Shown here: in pieces, positions 7,864 to 16,258 of the stretch
How the letters are laid out: each line of letters starts with the position of its first letter
How positions within the stretch are numbered: position 1 is the stretch's first letter
Assembly: GCF_021390155.1 (NCBI RefSeq)
Contig: NZ_CP089985.1
Location: forward strand, 3,111,001 to 3,175,000
Direction: 5' to 3'
Source: Pseudomonas sp. HN11
Lineage (GTDB): Bacteria > Pseudomonadota > Gammaproteobacteria > Pseudomonadales > Pseudomonadaceae
DNA length: 64,000 nt
The notes under the pieces: generated by a model
Seen by the model: the letters and a program-made list of their open reading frames with translations, nothing else
Databases searched by the model: none
What the model was told of the DNA's origin: nothing
Made by a program: the position numbers and the translations under genes

Positions 7864-8436
7864 TTACTCATAGTTGAGCTTGAAATCCACCACGGCCCTA
7901 AACGCCCCGCTGGTCAACGGTGCGGCGGTACGTGTGGGCTGAACGGTCCATGTCTGGGTGTTACTGCCAAGTGGCAACAACAGAGGTTCGCCCCTCGATC
8001 CCAGGTGTACATCCCGCCCCAGGGCGTCGGCCAAGCGCAGCCCCATCCCGGTGATGCCCTGCACTTTGATGAGCCGCGGGTCATCGGCATCGGCGGGTGC
8101 AACAAACATGACCGACAGCACTGGTTGAAAGGCGCTCCAGGTCAGGTTGCCCGTCCGTTCGCTGCGGATGCTGCCGGCGGTACGTTGGCAATCGGCAAAA
8201 CGCAATTGGAAGGCTACGGGCCTTGCTTGATCGCCGGGGCGCTGTAACTGGCTGGCCGATACGGCCCCGAGGTCGATGGTTTGATGCAGTGAGTTCATTT
8301 CCAGTGCACAGGGAATTTCATGCATGCTCCCGGAAATGTTCAGCATCCCATTCATGCCCTCGACATCCTCGGCCTGTGCCCCCCACGGCGCGGCCAATAA
8401 CAGTCCGCTCAAACCCTTAACAATGTGCCACTTCAT
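7864..8436 (-). CDS. Fimbrial subunit (PapJ/PapH-like)
   Basis: 190 residues; signal peptide ends WGAQA. Pilin features are IPCALEMNSLHQTIDLGAVSA, second Cys in RFADCQRT, and end VDFKLNYE. GGAGAAG lies upstream of the ATG. It resembles the anchor-like subunit at 11.8-12.4 kb in layout (ACGLE/PCALE start, LRF/LRLV-C, long insertion before the last strands) more than the short pilins. Its place directly after the chaperone gene is that of papJ. Confidence 0.75.
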   Translation of the reverse strand: MKWHIVKGLSGLLLAAPWGAQAEDVEGMNGMLNISGSMHEIPCALEMNSLHQTIDLGAVSASQLQRPGDQARPVAFQLRFADCQRTAGSIRSERTGNLTWSAFQPVLSVMFVAPADADDPRLIKVQGITGMGLRLADALGRDVHLGSRGEPLLLPLGSNTQTWTVQPTRTAAPLTSGAFRAVVDFKLNYE

Positions 8437-8457
8437 GGTCTTCTCCAGCGGCCGGCG

Positions 8458-9216
8458 CTACTGATTGGACGTGGAGGCTTGCGCGTCCACCGTGCAGGTG
8501 TCGCCATTGCAGGTGAAGGCCATCAATGGACGTCCGCCGTAATCATTCACGTAAGCCAAATGTGGGGTTGTGCCGAGCGCTTTGGCCGTTACACCCAGAG
8601 TCAACTTGCCTTTTGGCGGGACCATCAGTGGCTCGAAGCCCGACACCGTCTTACCGTCTTTGGAACTGCGCGCATCTACCAGGGTTACGTAGTACGGCGT
8701 AGGGTTATTCACCTGGTAGCGCTCGCCATCGCGGATAAGGGTCAGCTTTTCCTGCCAGGGGTTGGACAAGTCTTGCTGGCTGGGAGCAATGGCCTGCGGC
8801 CGGTAGAACAATTTAATCCGGGTCTGCAGCGCAATTTGCAGGGTGTTGGCTTTATCGCTGCGCGGCGGAATTTCTCGCAAATTGAAGTAGTAGACCGTCT
8901 CTCGGTCCTGAGGCAACGATTTGGCCGCCGGTAGGGCCTGAACCTTCACCTGGCTTTGTTTGCCTGGTTCCACACGCTGAACTGGCGGCAGCACGATCAA
9001 GGGACTGGTGATTTTTTCGCCGGCTTCGTCTTCGATCCAGCCCTGAGCCAGATACGGTAACTGGGTGTTGTTATTGGTGATGCTTACGCTGGTGGCATCT
9101 TTGCTACCATCAAATATCACTCGGGTACGATCCAGACCAATGGCAGCGTTGGCGCTCTGGTTCAAGGCAAGGGCCAGCAGTGCGCAGGTCTGGATAAGGC
9201 GCGTGTTGAGCTTCAT
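8458..9216 (-). CDS. Periplasmic fimbrial chaperone (PapD/FimC family)
   Basis: 252 residues; signal peptide MKLNTRLIQTCALLALALNQSANA. The N-terminal domain shows the family signatures IGLDRTRVIFDG (strand with the conserved Arg), RVEPGKQSQVKV and DRETVYYFNLREIPP, followed by the F1-G1 strands with TRIKLFYRP carrying the conserved Lys. The short F1-G1 loop is of the FGS type, which serves adhesin-tipped pili. It completes pilin folds by donor-strand complementation and delivers them to the usher. Its start overlaps the usher stop by 4 bp. It is the only chaperone in the operon. Confidence 0.9.
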   Translation of the reverse strand: MKLNTRLIQTCALLALALNQSANAAIGLDRTRVIFDGSKDATSVSITNNNTQLPYLAQGWIEDEAGEKITSPLIVLPPVQRVEPGKQSQVKVQALPAAKSLPQDRETVYYFNLREIPPRSDKANTLQIALQTRIKLFYRPQAIAPSQQDLSNPWQEKLTLIRDGERYQVNNPTPYYVTLVDARSSKDGKTVSGFEPLMVPPKGKLTLGVTAKALGTTPHLAYVNDYGGRPLMAFTCNGDTCTVDAQASTSNQ

Positions 9217-11816
9217 GAGGATGTTTTCTCCGTATCGGTGCGCTTCCCGGTCAGTTTTTCTTGCTCGGGCAGGGATTGATCTTTGGCTACCAGTTGGCAG
9301 CCCAGTTGCAGGGCCTCGGTCAAGGCGTCAGCGGGTAAAACGGCAGGGAGCGTGAGGGTGCATCGCTCAGCGCCTCCCCAACTGACGGTCATCTCTGCGC
9401 CAGGCTGTATGCCACTGAGGTAGACATTACCGCCGTCATTCACAATGCCGGTGTCCTGCTGTTTCAGGTTCTTCACCGTTGCGCCGAAGGGCGGTGCACT
9501 GCCATCCGGCAGGCGCAGCACAGCCATGGCTTTCTCGCCGGCAATCACAGGCAGGGATCGATAGCCAATAGCGCCTTCGGTCAGTGTGAGTTGCGTGACG
9601 GATTGGGTGGCTTCGACATTGCTTGGCAAATTTTCCAGATCGACACTGGCCGCCATGCGTTGGTAACTGCCGATGTCGGAAATGACCGCTTTGCCAAAGG
9701 CGTTGCTGCGCGTCGGTGCGCCGTAACCGCGTACAGGCACGTCGGCCACGCCACCGGTGTCGACCATCAGGCGAGTGCCACCCATGCTGTTGGTCCGATG
9801 CAGGGCCGCCCCCTGGGGGGTGAGTGTGGCGCCGCCGCGAGCAGACACACTGAGCGTGCTGTAGCCGTCCTTTTGCTGACTGGCAGCAAGATCGATATCG
9901 GCCTGGTCACCGATGTGATTCAGGTAGCCACTGGCGGATTTGTCACTGGCACTGAGCTGGTAACTATTACGTTCATCCAGGCGATCGCTGTAACGCGTTG
10001 AAAAACCGTTGTCGCCACCGGTTCTATTGGCGTCCATTGACAAAGTGCCGGTGCGTCCCAGCGGCAGGCTGACGGTCAATGCAACACCGTTATCCTTATA
10101 GTTGTAGTCCAGGGTGCGGTGTATGTTCAGGGACAGGCTCATGTTTTTGACCGTCCCAAGATTGAAGTAGCGTGACACCGCCAGATTCCAACGTTGCGTG
10201 GCCGCTCGCTCCCAATAAGTCTGTTTGTTGTAACTCAAGTAAACGGTGGTGCCCAGGTCGCGAAATTGCTTGTTGATCGTCGCCGTATACAAAGCTTTAT
10301 TTCCACCAATAGGCTTCCAATCTTCTGTGTACCCGTCGTATCGGTAGCGTCCGGCGAGCTCACCGTTCTTGCCGTAATGGCGAGCGTCCAGGTATTCGCT
10401 CATACTCAAGTAGTTCTTTTCAGAAAACCGGTAGCCGGCAAATGTTATCTGGCTGTCGTACTGTTCGAAGTGCTTCGAATATTGCAGACGGTATGATTTA
10501 CCCGACAACGTGTCATTCCAGACATTGGCATGAGCCTGGGTTGCATCCAGCGAGAGGGCGCCGAACGACAACAAGTCACGACCCACCCCGACCGATAACG
10601 CACGGTAGTTGTTATCGGTGATTGCGCCGCCAAACAACGACCACCCATTACTGACACCCCACGAGAACTCACCGGTACTGAAAAAGTCGCCATCCGCGCC
10701 ATATTGAAGATTGGACGGCCGTCCCGCCGCGATCTTGTAACGAATGTGGCCCGGGCGAGTCAGGTAAGGCACGCCGGCGGTATCCACCTGGAAGGTATGG
10801 ACCGAACCGTCCTGTTCTTCTACCCGCACGTCGAGCCTGCCGCTCACCGCGTCGTTCAGGTCCTGGATGCGAAAAGGTCCCGCAGCGACCAGGGTTTCGT
10901 ACAGTACGCGCCCCTGCTGGCTGATGATGACCCTGGCATTGGTCTTGGCGACGCCGACCACTTCGGGTGCATAACCCCGCAGATTCGGAGGCAGCTGACT
11001 TTGATCTGAATTAAGCGCGGCGCCGGTAAAGCGAAAACTGTCGAACAGGTCTGAATACAGATAGTTTTCTCCCACAACCAACCGTGCTTTCAGCGCAGGA
11101 AGAGCTCGATACGCGTAGTAACGACTCCATTCCAATCGCGAATTCCGGGCCGACGCGTCGCGCTCCCGGTCGACCCGGCCCTGCCAGTCCGCCCTCAAGC
11201 GCCAAGCACCGGCATTGGCACCAAGCGTGCCGTTACCACTGATGTCGTTACGCGTCCGGTCATTCCTCTGGTGGCTTGTCTGGGCGGTCATGTTGTAGTC
11301 GAGCAGCAGCCCTGGGACCCCTTCATCCCAACGCGAAGGCGGGTCCCAGTTGATCGCGCTGTACTCAAGGTAAGCTTGCGGAAGGTTGATATTCAGCGTG
11401 CCAGTGGCCAGGTCGCCACTCACCTCCATGCCTGGCAGTGTCCGTACGTCAAGGCATTCCCCGCCTTTCCACCAAGTCAGTTCAGTGGCACTGGCTTCCT
11501 TGAGGCCCAGTTGTTCCACGATAGTGCGAGACAAGCAGGCTTCACTGCCTTTTGGATCATTATCGGGGGGGTAGAAAGCGACCGATTGCTCAGGAAGAGG
11601 CTGGTTGTTTAGTTGCACCACCATTGAATAAGTGCCAGGCAGAATAAAGCCGCTGCGGGCAAACTGCGACAAGTCAATATTAGTGCGATCATTCAGATCC
11701 AGAACATCAGTATTAAACTCAATATCCCCGGCACCCAATGCCGTGCCTGCTATGGACATTAACCCGCCAAACAACGTAGGGCAGAGCGTATGTTTGATCT
11801 TCAAAGCATTCAACAT
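9213..11816 (-). CDS. Outer-membrane fimbrial usher (PapC/FimD family)
   Basis: 867 residues from the ATG behind GGTGG (a longer frame to 11870 would start without a usable ribosome site and overlap the previous gene). Features in order: signal peptide ending ALGAG, N-terminal chaperone-binding domain (DIEFNTDVLDLNDRTNIDLSQF ... SGFILPGTY), 24-strand beta-barrel with the plug domain in the middle, and C-terminal domains. Typical usher strings include RGYAPEVVGVAKTNARVIISQQG and GPFRIQDLNDAVSGRLDVRVEEQDG. It forms the assembly and secretion pore. Length is usual for the family. Confidence 0.92.
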   Translation of the reverse strand: MLNALKIKHTLCPTLFGGLMSIAGTALGAGDIEFNTDVLDLNDRTNIDLSQFARSGFILPGTYSMVVQLNNQPLPEQSVAFYPPDNDPKGSEACLSRTIVEQLGLKEASATELTWWKGGECLDVRTLPGMEVSGDLATGTLNINLPQAYLEYSAINWDPPSRWDEGVPGLLLDYNMTAQTSHQRNDRTRNDISGNGTLGANAGAWRLRADWQGRVDRERDASARNSRLEWSRYYAYRALPALKARLVVGENYLYSDLFDSFRFTGAALNSDQSQLPPNLRGYAPEVVGVAKTNARVIISQQGRVLYETLVAAGPFRIQDLNDAVSGRLDVRVEEQDGSVHTFQVDTAGVPYLTRPGHIRYKIAAGRPSNLQYGADGDFFSTGEFSWGVSNGWSLFGGAITDNNYRALSVGVGRDLLSFGALSLDATQAHANVWNDTLSGKSYRLQYSKHFEQYDSQITFAGYRFSEKNYLSMSEYLDARHYGKNGELAGRYRYDGYTEDWKPIGGNKALYTATINKQFRDLGTTVYLSYNKQTYWERAATQRWNLAVSRYFNLGTVKNMSLSLNIHRTLDYNYKDNGVALTVSLPLGRTGTLSMDANRTGGDNGFSTRYSDRLDERNSYQLSASDKSASGYLNHIGDQADIDLAASQQKDGYSTLSVSARGGATLTPQGAALHRTNSMGGTRLMVDTGGVADVPVRGYGAPTRSNAFGKAVISDIGSYQRMAASVDLENLPSNVEATQSVTQLTLTEGAIGYRSLPVIAGEKAMAVLRLPDGSAPPFGATVKNLKQQDTGIVNDGGNVYLSGIQPGAEMTVSWGGAERCTLTLPAVLPADALTEALQLGCQLVAKDQSLPEQEKLTGKRTDTEKTSS

Positions 11817-11835
11817 GAAAGCCATCCACCAATGT

Positions 11836-12393
11836 TCAAAAGTATTCCAACTTGAACCGTACTGCGGCACGGTGATCCCCAGGCATCAACTGCAGTCCGT
11901 TACCGACCAGACGGACCGTGTAATGAAGGGTCATGTCACCTTCCTTCAGCGGAAGCAGCGGCATTCGTTCTCCCGGCACACTCTCGTGACCCGCCGCATC
12001 CCAGATATGAAACGCGACCCCTTGGGAGAGGCCCGAGGCGGCAAAAGAGCGGCCTTGTCTGTCGCTGGCCCCGTCAAACGTCACTTGCAAATGCTCCCAG
12101 TCGGGCAAGGTTTCCCCTGGACGCAATGGATCCGGTCGAGTCAATGAACAGTTGACCAGGCGCAACTGGAAGGGATGAGGTTCTCCAATCGTATTGCGCA
12201 AGAGCCGGCCGATGGGTTCGGGCGGCATCTCGATGGACTGGTCGGCGCTCGCCAATTCCAACCCGCACGCCGAGTCAATGACCTCTCCCCCCAGTGTGAC
12301 CACCCCATCGCCTTGTGCAGGTGTGTTCTCGGCAACCGCGGGGCTGATGACTGTCAACGAAGAGGTAATAGCGAGGCTTATTAATGTTTTCAC
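11836..12393 (-). CDS. Fimbrial subunit between major pilin and usher (PapH-like anchor)
   Basis: 185 residues from a GTG with GGGAGA upstream; the longer frame to 12591 would run back through the major pilin's 3' end and a hairpin. The signal peptide reads MKTLISLAITSSLTVISPAVA. The mature pilin domain shows DSACGLELASADQSIEMP, RLVNCSL and the C-terminal end RFKLEYF. Its position between the major pilin and usher equals papH, the subunit that ends polymerisation and anchors the rod. That role is inferred from order, not from a visible missing P5 pocket. Confidence 0.75.
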   Translation of the reverse strand: MKTLISLAITSSLTVISPAVAENTPAQGDGVVTLGGEVIDSACGLELASADQSIEMPPEPIGRLLRNTIGEPHPFQLRLVNCSLTRPDPLRPGETLPDWEHLQVTFDGASDRQGRSFAASGLSQGVAFHIWDAAGHESVPGERMPLLPLKEGDMTLHYTVRLVGNGLQLMPGDHRAAVRFKLEYF

Positions 12394-12410
12394 CGTTATC
12401 TCCCACCAGT

Positions 12411-12435
12411 CCCCCGCCACACTGGGTGGCGGGGG
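12411..12435 (-). promoter_or_regulatory. Strong stem-loop after the major pilin gene (mRNA stabiliser/attenuator)
   Basis: A perfect 10-bp stem (CCCCCGCCAC / GTGGCGGGGG) with a 5-nt loop lies 7 bp after the major pilin stop and ends about 18 nt before the next start. It has no U-run downstream in the direction of transcription, so it is unlikely to be a full terminator. In other fimbrial operons such hairpins protect the abundant pilin mRNA after processing. Confidence 0.6.
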
Positions 12436-12442
12436 AAGTTGC

Positions 12443-12964
12443 TTACTGATAAGCCAGGGTGAAATTGGTGACCGCGCTGAAATCGCCAGGCACGATTTCG
12501 CCCGCCGCCGCACCTTGGACATAGGCTCCGAATTCCAACGTGTTATCACCGGCAGCGATGGCCTGCGGGGTGGTAGGAACACCCAGCTCAACGAGCTTGC
12601 TGCCGTGCGTCATCATGATGCCGATGTTCCCCGCGCCACCGATGGTGCCGATGGCGCCCGGAACAACAGAGGATGGCGCAGCCGTGAAGGTGGTGGTTAC
12701 GGTGTTGTCGGTCAGGCCTGTGAGATCGCAACCTTCAAGCTCGATCAATACGCGGCGGGCTTCGGACTTACCTCCCGTCTGCAACTGATGCTTGGCGATG
12801 GCACCCAGGTGAACGGATTGATCTACAGAGTCTGGCTTGATAGAACAGGCACCCGAGTGGACAGATCCCAAGAAGGTGATAGTTCCATCCGCGGCTTGTG
12901 CAATGGACATCGAACCCATCAGCAGGCCGATAGACAAAAGCGCAGTTTTCATTTCAATTTTCAT
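12443..12964 (-). CDS. Major fimbrial subunit (FimA/PapA-like pilin)
   Basis: First gene of the nine-gene fimbrial operon. 173 residues with a signal peptide (MKIEMKTALLSIGLLMGSMSIAQA). The mature pilin begins ADGTITFLGSVHSGACSIKP (donor strand followed by the first Cys), continues with LGAIAKHQLQTGGK and ELEGCDLTG (second Cys), and ends NFTLAYQ, the beta-zipper recognised by the chaperone. It is small and Gly/Ala/Thr-rich, as rod subunits are. An in-frame ATG five codons in (MKTALLS) is an alternative start. Confidence 0.88.
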   Translation of the reverse strand: MKIEMKTALLSIGLLMGSMSIAQAADGTITFLGSVHSGACSIKPDSVDQSVHLGAIAKHQLQTGGKSEARRVLIELEGCDLTGLTDNTVTTTFTAAPSSVVPGAIGTIGGAGNIGIMMTHGSKLVELGVPTTPQAIAAGDNTLEFGAYVQGAAAGEIVPGDFSAVTNFTLAYQ

Positions 12965-13423
12965 CAGCTAAGACCCATTTGTATTAATGAACACCATAAA
13001 GAAACCCCGCAGGCAGGTATGGAACCGAACCTTCATTGATTAGATGTAAGGCGCGCAGGGAACTGGGTTCGATGCCGACCAGGTTGCGGCGATGGAAAAT
13101 CTGAATTTTCCAACTATTTGCATTGCAAACCGTGGCTGCGTTCGAACTGGGGTAATTATTAGGTCTGCGAGATCGAAAGTAAGTCGCCCGATTCGTTTAG
13201 TTGCGTAGTCGGGTTATGTCTGGATGTGTAAGAGAGAAATGGCGTTTTGCCAAATATCAATAACTGGCTGTAAGAGTTGGACTACATTTTTTTTAAGATG
13301 TTGATTGGTTATGATGTCTGTAAGAATAGAATTACATTCGTTAATGGCACAACCTTGTTGAATGTCACCATGTAACGGCACGCGCACGGCTTAAGAGGGG
13401 GGCCTATATGAGCGCGCACAAAA
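12965..13423 (-). promoter_or_regulatory. Leader/promoter region of the fimbrial operon
   Basis: About 460 bp without a gene, more AT-rich than its surroundings. It contains five TGTAA elements (13045, 13227, 13269, 13319, 13371), two of them within 21-bp imperfect direct repeats exactly 50 bp apart (13268-13288 and 13318-13338, 17 of 21 identical). Each repeat is itself a dyad (TGTA-N10-TACA and TGTAA-N8-TTACA). Nearer the pilin gene are an 8-bp stem-loop at 13093-13112 (TGGAAAAT/ATTTTCCA) and the palindrome-like TTTGCATTGCAAA at 13117. I could not place a -35/-10 pair with confidence. Confidence 0.55.
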
Positions 13424-13444
13424 AAGCCCCGTGGAACGGGGCTT
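13424..13444 (-). terminator. Terminator of the 61-residue gene
   Basis: AAGCCCCG-TGGAA-CGGGGCTT; read on the minus strand the stem is followed by six T. It separates the small gene at 13.5 kb from the fimbrial promoter region. Confidence 0.8.
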
Positions 13445-13463
13445 GATGGCAGGGCAGCGGCGC

Positions 13464-13649
13464 TTACTTGGTTTTTGGTCGTTTGCTCGACGCGTGGCCT
13501 GCTTCGTCCACAAATACTTCGGCTACTGCAATCGCCTGGCTCTCGGTGGAGAAGACCCCGGCGACGCTGTCACCGTGGAAGTTGATCAGGTGCCAACCGT
13601 CCGCACGCTGGGTGATCAAGTAGCCGTTTACGCCTTTTGGTTCTGACAT
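13464..13649 (-). CDS. Small conserved hypothetical protein (61 aa)
   Basis: It reads MSEPKGVNGYLITQRADGWH and ends ASSKRPKTK. The pattern of a short beta-hairpin (GYLITQRADGWHLINF) followed by a helix that starts ESQAIAVAEVF resembles small DUF2188-like domains, though this is only a visual similarity. It has its own terminator downstream at 13424, so it is transcribed independently of the fimbrial operon. Function unknown. Confidence 0.65.
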   Translation of the reverse strand: MSEPKGVNGYLITQRADGWHLINFHGDSVAGVFSTESQAIAVAEVFVDEAGHASSKRPKTK

Positions 13650-13885
13650 CTATGCATCTCGCGGTGTAGTTCAAGGGGTAATGATAGCGCCAAATGCGGC
13701 AGGAGCGCGCAGGTTATTCCAGCTGGGTGTGCTGAACGCAATAGCGTGAAAAAAGGGTGCAGCCCCTTGAAATACCGAGGTGCAGAGCATTTTTGCGGTG
13801 TCGGCGAAGATTCTCTTGGTGAGATGGGCGGAACTTACGCCGAGATTTTTTCTCTATGATGACATCGCAACGCCAGCAGGACCCA
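13650..13885. other. Intergenic stretch upstream of galU
   Basis: Together with the promoter and leader that follow, this forms a 305-bp region between the 61-residue gene and galU. Apart from the inferred galU promoter at 13886 I see no frame with a ribosome site, no RNA gene and no repeat. The antisense frame covering 13835-14767 is a shadow of galU. Confidence 0.4.
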
Positions 13886-13914
13886 TTGTAAGGTGACTGC
13901 AGCCTGATTAGACT
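13886..13914 (+). promoter_or_regulatory. Likely sigma-70 promoter of galU
   Basis: TTGTAA and TAGACT are separated by 17 bp, about 40 nt upstream of the galU ATG. This is the best -35/-10 pair in the intergenic stretch. Assigned by eye only. Confidence 0.4.
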
Positions 13915-13954
13915 GCGCCGAATTCCGTACGCACAGCCCTTTATAAGGACCCAT

Positions 13955-14794
13955 ATGATCAAGAAATGCTTGTTCCCAGCAGCCGGTTACGGCACTCGCT
14001 TCTTGCCAGCGACCAAGGCCATGCCCAAAGAGATGCTGCCGGTGGTGAACAAGCCACTGATTCAGTACGGCGTCGAAGAGGCTCTGGATGCCGGTCTCAA
14101 CGAGATCTCCATCGTCACTGGCCGTGGTAAGCGCGCGCTGGAAGACCACTTCGACATCAGCTACGAGCTGGAAAACCAGATCAAGGGCACCGACAAGGAA
14201 AAGTACCTGGTCGGTATCCGCAAACTGCTCGACGAGTGCTCGTTCTCGTACACCCGTCAGACCCAGATGAAAGGCCTCGGCCACGCCATCCTGACCGGCC
14301 GCCCACTGATCGGTGACGAACCGTTCGCCGTGGTGCTGGCGGATGACCTGTGTGTGAACCTGGAAGGCGACGGTGTGCTGACCCAGATGGTCAAGCTGTA
14401 CCAGAAATACCGTTGCACTATCGTAGCGGTCATGGAAGTTGATCCCTCGCAGACCAACAAGTATGGCGTCATTGCTGGTGACGACATTGGCGATGGTCTG
14501 ATCCGTGTACGTGACATGGTCGAGAAGCCGGCTCCTGAAGATGCGCCATCGAACCTGGCGATCATCGGGCGTTACATCCTGACCCCGGATATCTTCAAAC
14601 TGATCGAAGAAACCGAGCCAGGCAAAGGTGGCGAGATCCAGATCACCGACGCGCTGATGAAGCAAGCCAAAGACGGTTGCGTGATTGCCTACAAATTCAA
14701 AGGCCAGCGTTTCGACTGCGGCGGCGCTGAGGGTTACATCGAGGCGACCAACTTCTGCTTCGAGCACTTCTACAAAACTGGCAAGGCTTACTGA
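13955..14794 (+). CDS. galU: UTP-glucose-1-phosphate uridylyltransferase
   Basis: 279 residues, the normal length for bacterial GalU. It makes UDP-glucose from UTP and glucose-1-phosphate for LPS, exopolysaccharide and trehalose metabolism. Signatures are the N-terminal nucleotide-binding loop FPAAGYGTRFLPATKAMPKEM, the DDLC metal/uridine segment near residue 130, VEKP at about residue 190 and the C-terminal DCGGAEGYIEATN. It is monocistronic, with AAGGA upstream of the ATG and a terminator immediately downstream. Confidence 0.95.
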   Translation: MIKKCLFPAAGYGTRFLPATKAMPKEMLPVVNKPLIQYGVEEALDAGLNEISIVTGRGKRALEDHFDISYELENQIKGTDKEKYLVGIRKLLDECSFSYTRQTQMKGLGHAILTGRPLIGDEPFAVVLADDLCVNLEGDGVLTQMVKLYQKYRCTIVAVMEVDPSQTNKYGVIAGDDIGDGLIRVRDMVEKPAPEDAPSNLAIIGRYILTPDIFKLIEETEPGKGGEIQITDALMKQAKDGCVIAYKFKGQRFDCGGAEGYIEATNFCFEHFYKTGKAY

Positions 14795-14818
14795 TTTACG
14801 CTGTAAGCTGCCCGCTCT

Positions 14819-14846
14819 AAAAAAGCCACCTTCGGGTGGCTTTTTC
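14819..14846 (+). terminator. galU terminator
   Basis: AAAGCCACC-TTCG-GGTGGCTTTTT: a 9-bp stem with a TTCG tetraloop and a T run, 25 bp after the galU stop. Confidence 0.9.
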
Positions 14847-14899
14847 GTTTTTCAGCCCCATGTAAGTCGGTATGCTGGTGTCCTGCCGAGGAGAGTGAA

Positions 14900-16258
14900 A
14901 TGGCCTACGATTTTGACCTGTATGTGATTGGCGCCGGTTCTGGCGGTGTTCGTGCGGCGCGTTTTGCCGCGGGTTTTGGCGCCAAGGTGGCCGTGGCTGA
15001 AAGCCGCTACCTGGGTGGCACTTGCGTCAACGTCGGCTGCGTGCCGAAGAAACTGTTGGTGTACGGCGCACACTTTGCCGAAGAGTTTGAGCAGGCCAGC
15101 GGATTTGGCTGGTCGCTGGGCGAGGCAAATTTTGATTGGGCCACCCTGATCGCCAACAAAGACCGTGAAATCAACCGTCTCAATGGCATCTACCGCAACC
15201 TGCTGGTCAACAGCGGTGTGACCCTGCATGAAGGGCATGCGCGCTTGGTTGATCCGCATCAGGTCGAGATCAATGGCGAGCGTTTCACTGCCAAGCACAT
15301 CCTGATCGCTACGGGCGGCTGGCCACAGATTCCAGAGATTCCAGGGCGTGAACACGCGATTGGTTCCAATGAAGCATTCTTCCTCAAGGCGCTGCCTAAG
15401 CGCGTACTGGTTGTCGGCGGTGGTTATATTGCCGTCGAGTTCGCCGGGATCTTCCACGGCCTGGGTGCACAGACAACCCTGCTGTATCGCGGTGATCTGT
15501 TCCTGCGCGGCTTCGACGGCTCGGTGCGCACGCACCTGAAGGAAGAGCTGACCAAGCGCGGCCTGGACCTGCAATTCAATGCAGGCATCGAGCGCATCGA
15601 CAAGCAAGCTGACGGCAGCCTCAAGGCGACGCTGAAGGACGGCCGCGTGCTGGAGGCCGACTGTGTGTTCTACGCCACCGGGCGACGTCCGATGCTGGAC
15701 AACCTAGGGCTGGAGAACACCGGCGTCAAACTCGACAAGCGCGGCTTCGTTGAGGTGGACGACCAGTATCAGACCGCCGATTCATCCATTCTGGCCATCG
15801 GCGATGTGATCGGTCGTGTGCAGCTGACACCGGTTGCCCTGGCAGAAGGCATGGCTGTGGCACGTCGCCTGTTCAAGCCCGAACAGTATCGCCCGGTGGA
15901 CTACGCGATGATCCCGACGGCGGTGTTCAGCCTGCCGAACATCGGCACCGTGGGGTTGACCGAGGAGGACGCGAAAGGGAAGGGCCATAGGGTTCAGATC
16001 TTTGAGAGCCGGTTCCGGCCGATGAAGTTGACCCTGACCGAGTGCCAGGAAAAGACCCTGATGAAGCTGGTGGTCGACGCCGACACCGACAAAGTACTGG
16101 GTTGCCACATGGTTGGGCCGGACGCAGGTGAAATCGTGCAAGGCCTGGCGATCGCGATCAAGGCGGGCGCGACCAAGCAGCATTTCGATGAAACCATCGG
16201 CGTGCACCCCACGGCGGCGGAAGAGTTCGTCACCATGCGCACGCCCGTAGCAGGCTGA
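14900..16258 (+). CDS. gorA: Glutathione reductase
   Basis: 452 residues. A flavoprotein disulfide reductase that regenerates GSH from GSSG with NADPH. It has the FAD-binding [18 protein letters not shown] near the N-terminus, the redox pair in [14 protein letters not shown] (C42, C47), the NADPH-binding [13 protein letters not shown] about residue 175, the second FAD motif [15 protein letters not shown], and the C-terminal catalytic HPTAAEE. GAGGAGAG lies upstream of the ATG. The gene ends flush against the convergent kfrA-like gene. Confidence 0.95.
   Translation: MAYDFDLYVIGAGSGGVRAARFAAGFGAKVAVAESRYLGGTCVNVGCVPKKLLVYGAHFAEEFEQASGFGWSLGEANFDWATLIANKDREINRLNGIYRNLLVNSGVTLHEGHARLVDPHQVEINGERFTAKHILIATGGWPQIPEIPGREHAIGSNEAFFLKALPKRVLVVGGGYIAVEFAGIFHGLGAQTTLLYRGDLFLRGFDGSVRTHLKEELTKRGLDLQFNAGIERIDKQADGSLKATLKDGRVLEADCVFYATGRRPMLDNLGLENTGVKLDKRGFVEVDDQYQTADSSILAIGDVIGRVQLTPVALAEGMAVARRLFKPEQYRPVDYAMIPTAVFSLPNIGTVGLTEEDAKGKGHRVQIFESRFRPMKLTLTECQEKTLMKLVVDADTDKVLGCHMVGPDAGEIVQGLAIAIKAGATKQHFDETIGVHPTAAEEFVTMRTPVAG

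Noticed and set aside
13342..13362. Sigma-54 promoter (TGGCAC followed by TTG)
   Set aside because: The spacing is one base short of the -24/-12 consensus and it points away from any gene start.
12965..13423. pap-like phase variation by Dam methylation
   Set aside because: The region contains only one GATC, not the two spaced sites of pap, and no PapI/PapB homologue is present.
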